Shown in pieces: positions 28,201-30,523 of a stretch of 30,523 nucleotides of DNA. Below the pieces are notes generated by a model. It made no database searches. It had not been told where the DNA came from and was given only the letters and a program-made list of their open reading frames with translations. Position 1 is the first letter of the stretch. Every line of letters starts with the position of its first letter. Position numbers and translations under genes: made by a program. The stretch spans positions 1 to 30,523 of the IMG/VR virus record IMGVR_UViG_3300002519_000025, one strand, 5' to 3'. This DNA comes from a virus.

Positions 28201-30523
28201 CTAATAGATGAGGTGGGCGGAGCGGTAACCGAGGAGGCTGTCAGGGACCTGGTATATGACTACGCGCTGTACTTCACGAAGAAGGACGAGTGGACAGCGA
28301 TGCTAAGGAAATACTACGGGCTAAGGTCGGAGGTGGTGATAGAGAGGCTGATCAGGACGCTCATCCATGTAGACCCGAATGCCGCCCGTAGACTTGCGCC
28401 CGACGTCGGAGAGTTCGTGCCAATGCAGCCGAAGGCGTCAACCCTGCTCGACCCCAACTACAGCAACTTCTCGACGGTAGTCAAAAGGGCTGAACAGAAG
28501 TTCAAGACAGCAAGAGGGAAGGGGCTGAAGTCAGCCTTCGGCCAGCAGCAGCCCGTCGCACCTGTGATGGAGTGGATACTGGGCAACAGGCGGGCGGCGG
28601 TGGTCAGCAGGAACCAGATGGACCTGATGGACAAGAACCCCGAGTTCAGGGCGGAGCTGTTCCCCGACCACTACAGCGTGGGCATGGAGATAAACCTTTA
28701 CCCTCTCAGCACCCAGTACGAGAACATGTTCGCCGACGCCATCAACGGACTGCGCGACGGTGGGGCGGCAATAGACGCCGCCGCTGCTGGAAGGGCTATG
28801 CGGGGCCTCGGTGACAGGCTGGCCAACAAGCACTTCGACACCGTGAGCGCGATACCCGCAGGCGACAGGCTTGACGTGTTGACCCAGCTGAACAAGACCA
28901 TCATGGAGCAGGGGACGATCAACCCGTCAGTCAAGTCAATGCAGACCCAGCTGCAGAGGGAGCTAGAGATACCCAAGGCTGTAATGGACAGGGCTGTAAG
29001 GGAGGAGGCGCAGAAGATGTTCGGGGGTGTTCCCGGTTCGGAGCAGGCCATCCAGAACCTGCAGAACAGGACCTGGAAACTCTTCTTTGAGGACCGTCCG
29101 ATAGACAGCAGGTATCATGCGGAGCCTTCGCTGTCGGTGGTGCAGGACATGCTCCACAACTGGAAGCAGTTCTACAAGACCAACGGGCTGTCGCTCGGCG
29201 GCAAGATGGAGGAGTCACTGTCAGCCAACCTTCCGCTGTTCAAGAGGATCAGGGGCACTAACGACGTGCTGATCTACGGCAATGCGCAGATGGAAATAGT
29301 CGAGAAACTGGCGGAACTGGCAGCAAGCACGAAACTGCAGACCACCCTGGCCAGGGCTGGACAAGGGGTCGGTGCGGACGTAGGCAGGGCGGTGGGGGAC
29401 ACCGTTGACTATTTCAGGCGGACGGCGACACAGGGGCTCCTTGCCGGAGCCTTTGCACCCAACCTGAGATACATGGGTCAGAACATTCTGACAGCTCCGT
29501 TCATAATGATGTCCACGGTAGGGATGGCCAGGGCCGCCAAGGCATTATCCTTTGGGGCGCAGTCAGTCTTTCAGTCTATGAGGTCATACATCCCCAAGGC
29601 GTTGATGGCAAAGACCGCAGCGGACGATATGGTGCTGGTGGTGTCCAAGAGTGGTAGGAGGTACACGGCAAAGGAGCTGCGCAACCTTGAGAACAAGCAC
29701 AACCTGGGTATCACCAGGGCGCAGGCTGAACTGTATGCCACGGATGCCAGGTCTGTCTACAGGGCTGTTGGCCTGGCGGGAAGAGGCCAGAGGATGGGCG
29801 ACCTGGAGAGGCTCGCCAACTACGTCGACCCAGGTCAGAGAACCCTGTTCTCCCATATGGCCGACGCGCAGGACATGGCGTTCAGGAGGGCCACCTTCTA
29901 CTCGGCGCTTGCCGACGACCTGCCCCTTGACCAGGCGTTGCGGCTGGCGAAGCGAAGCCTGCTTGACTACGGGGCGATGTCCACATGGGAGAAGAACTTC
30001 GCGGCGAGGTACACCTGGTTCTGGTCGTTCCGCCGCCAGATGACGAGCGAGCTGATCAACGCCCTGCACAAGTCGGTTGTCGGCGGAGCGGGCCACCAGT
30101 ACATGGCAAGGGTGTGGAGGGCGCAGATGAGGCAGCAGCAGGCGTCTGAGTCATGGCTGTACAGCGAGGACAGGGCGAAGGCGAGGCTCTACTCCATATG
30201 GAAGGAGAAGATCGACGGTCTCGACCAGTACACCTACGGCTATTCGAACCCTACGGTGGAGCAGTTCGAATCCCTGCTGTCACTGTTCAGCATGGGGGCA
30301 TCGATAATGTACGGGGAGCAGGGAACTTCCGAGGCTATCAAGAAGGTTCTCGACACCGGCAACTGGAACCCGCTTCTGTCGTACATGATGGACTCCATCA
30401 CGGAGACGCACAGCATGACCGTGCCCCCCGAGTACATAGCCCTGGCGAAGTCGATGGGGCAGTGGGAGTGGATGAGGAGGCATTACAGGATAGCGGCTCG
30501 CCCGATCAAGCAGAGGCGTCAGG
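25261..30523 (+). CDS. Giant internal virion / ejection protein (partial, runs off right edge)
   Basis: ATG 25261 shares a base with the previous stop, and the frame stays open for about 1,754 codons to the window end. Mostly helical and charged. Notable parts: hydrophobic SWAWWMGAAGELPLWATPVG (near residue 376), a later amphipathic run GLLAGAFAPNLRYMGQNILT followed by APFIMMSTVGMARAAKAL (about 1391-1430), and SLLDYGAMSTWEKNFAARYT then WFWSFRRQMTSELINAL (about 1570-1605), a pattern seen in very large phage virion proteins. It fits a gp16-like protein that forms the trans-envelope channel. No lytic transglycosylase motif was recognised in the visible part. Confidence 0.72.
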   Translation, partial: MADPKTTSELKKEIQEAHAEYAAGKITIEEKDQRIKNLVSQIRTILIEEQTAQVEAGGTRQEIFGKPYVTPVTPWRPESDVAGARAEAIQRGKAYDIGDALYETLVPEDKRAILAALRGDEIPEDVAEYINKAIKPVTVGYHQAPDIGVSRIVDVEKGLVRDEQTGDLRQGTAGELFTEAMKRQVISTTQEYETIKKIKENELRRKDMQEQQQRNIEARRKELGFRPEGEVSFAEDPLGWLYRQAGFATEQAYEEAAEPVKKAAEKALVEPYTRAGLVTESLLGAGLRSGVTIPTAAVTVPVEKMMRMTEEGKPEQSDIYRRSEIAREFPYQRDYDQFIVNLAKGQGLPQAFESNAKLVGVLDHLPGEGDSWAWWMGAAGELPLWATPVGAVKPIATGLRATGRGLSRAGMQTVGGGLEAVSAPLEHMKYSAVRARVDEALEATGTQKSTKDIIDDFYAKPWSSDDWFDKAAKRNHLNKVAPEAVATRVQDTVNLRALLDSGGVDVDELAASPTARAIIDEIEIDTGVRPTRLTRANAGRYVTREQDMLKAAAAGDEDFAQLYNLAEEQARQIKDGRAFDPTQVKFNQVDFDARPPQRLNTGKMNIEMQNELARVVFAKQIAAGMAKKEVGRFWMWANLDKGARQKDELTKLLLEDPKRGGKLGLTTTTASVDDMMKASRGVLSRRAREQMRNFLPEDLVVLAGDVVVNTRTLKNRKAVNAFRNQMKDNWSKVEYDEARGVWKVDPVYRMELVSDVIEYVGIETVRQSDRYRDLLHQLTGEMSFTPEHMKVVSDSMVHDAGKAHLGATRLRTGGEQYRRATQPLETRGDILALSEGKSLPEQFSKGALGDIKRDFMKSFKTIVNRNRDNPPFAKDVDGPEPSTAFADLVRNVDSEMDKVQDNFQREWKDLTTETGDPVTALDEMSAGTWGGLRDDRLRQLDQTVQRPPFNGSYIAYMNHFVKPDYRAQMLRMLRIDSMDELIDEVGGAVTEEAVRDLVYDYALYFTKKDEWTAMLRKYYGLRSEVVIERLIRTLIHVDPNAARRLAPDVGEFVPMQPKASTLLDPNYSNFSTVVKRAEQKFKTARGKGLKSAFGQQQPVAPVMEWILGNRRAAVVSRNQMDLMDKNPEFRAELFPDHYSVGMEINLYPLSTQYENMFADAINGLRDGGAAIDAAAAGRAMRGLGDRLANKHFDTVSAIPAGDRLDVLTQLNKTIMEQGTINPSVKSMQTQLQRELEIPKAVMDRAVREEAQKMFGGVPGSEQAIQNLQNRTWKLFFEDRPIDSRYHAEPSLSVVQDMLHNWKQFYKTNGLSLGGKMEESLSANLPLFKRIRGTNDVLIYGNAQMEIVEKLAELAASTKLQTTLARAGQGVGADVGRAVGDTVDYFRRTATQGLLAGAFAPNLRYMGQNILTAPFIMMSTVGMARAAKALSFGAQSVFQSMRSYIPKALMAKTAADDMVLVVSKSGRRYTAKELRNLENKHNLGITRAQAELYATDARSVYRAVGLAGRGQRMGDLERLANYVDPGQRTLFSHMADAQDMAFRRATFYSALADDLPLDQALRLAKRSLLDYGAMSTWEKNFAARYTWFWSFRRQMTSELINALHKSVVGGAGHQYMARVWRAQMRQQQASESWLYSEDRAKARLYSIWKEKIDGLDQYTYGYSNPTVEQFESLLSLFSMGASIMYGEQGTSEAIKKVLDTGNWNPLLSYMMDSITETHSMTVPPEYIALAKSMGQWEWMRRHYRIAARPIKQRRQ

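Noticed and set aside
30240-30280. tRNA-like GTTCGAATCCC segment
   Set aside because: It is inside the open frame of the giant gene and no cloverleaf or acceptor stem surrounds it.

Overview
The window is part of a tailed bacteriophage genome with a podovirus-type virion. The evidence is a continuous rightward morphogenesis run: large terminase, portal, scaffold-like protein, major capsid protein, decoration-like protein, a short-tail adaptor and a nozzle-like protein, three small virion proteins, then three large Ala/Gln-rich or very long proteins in the place of the T7-type internal core (ejection) proteins. The last gene is still open at the right edge after about 1,754 codons, and the first leftward gene is open at the left edge, so both ends of the genome lie outside. 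No integrase, RNA polymerase, DNA polymerase, lysis gene or tRNA was seen. The host cannot be named. Late genes are GC-rich yet favour AGG for Arg and use ATA freely for Ile, which is unlike most high-GC proteobacterial or actinobacterial phages.

Layout. 1-8163 is a leftward cluster of 19 tightly packed genes. Its distal part (1-4836) holds a Rad52/annealing-like protein, a three-gene cassette of a PAPS-reductase-like PP-loop protein, a DpdA-type DNA transglycosylase and a QueC-type 7-cyano-7-deazaguanine synthase, a zinc-finger protein, and a winged-helix putative replication initiator with iteron-like repeats inside its own coding sequence. Its proximal part (4987-8163) holds small proteins (SWIM zinc finger, ribbon-helix-helix, several unknowns). 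Most of these are preceded by a recurring CAA-repeat leader plus Shine-Dalgarno. 8164-8923 is a non-coding hub between the divergent arms. It carries eight uninterrupted 11-bp repeats matching the DnaA box, an AT-rich block with 10-bp repeats, a G-rich tract and several palindromes. 8924-30523 is the rightward arm: an HTH regulator, two unknowns, a RusA-type resolvase, then packaging, head, tail and ejection genes, nearly all coupled by 1-4 nt overlaps. One clear intrinsic terminator separates the capsid genes from the tail genes.

How it fits together. The phage probably replaces some guanines in its DNA with a 7-deazaguanine (QueC makes the base, DpdA inserts it) as protection against host nucleases. 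The adjacent PAPS-reductase-like protein may tailor this modification or act separately. Replication could start at the DnaA-box array, at the iterons within the initiator gene, or use both. Two GAAC-N4-GTTC palindromes upstream of the initiator gene suggest LexA-like or phage-repressor control of replication. All functions are read from sequence motifs by eye; no database search or structure prediction was run.
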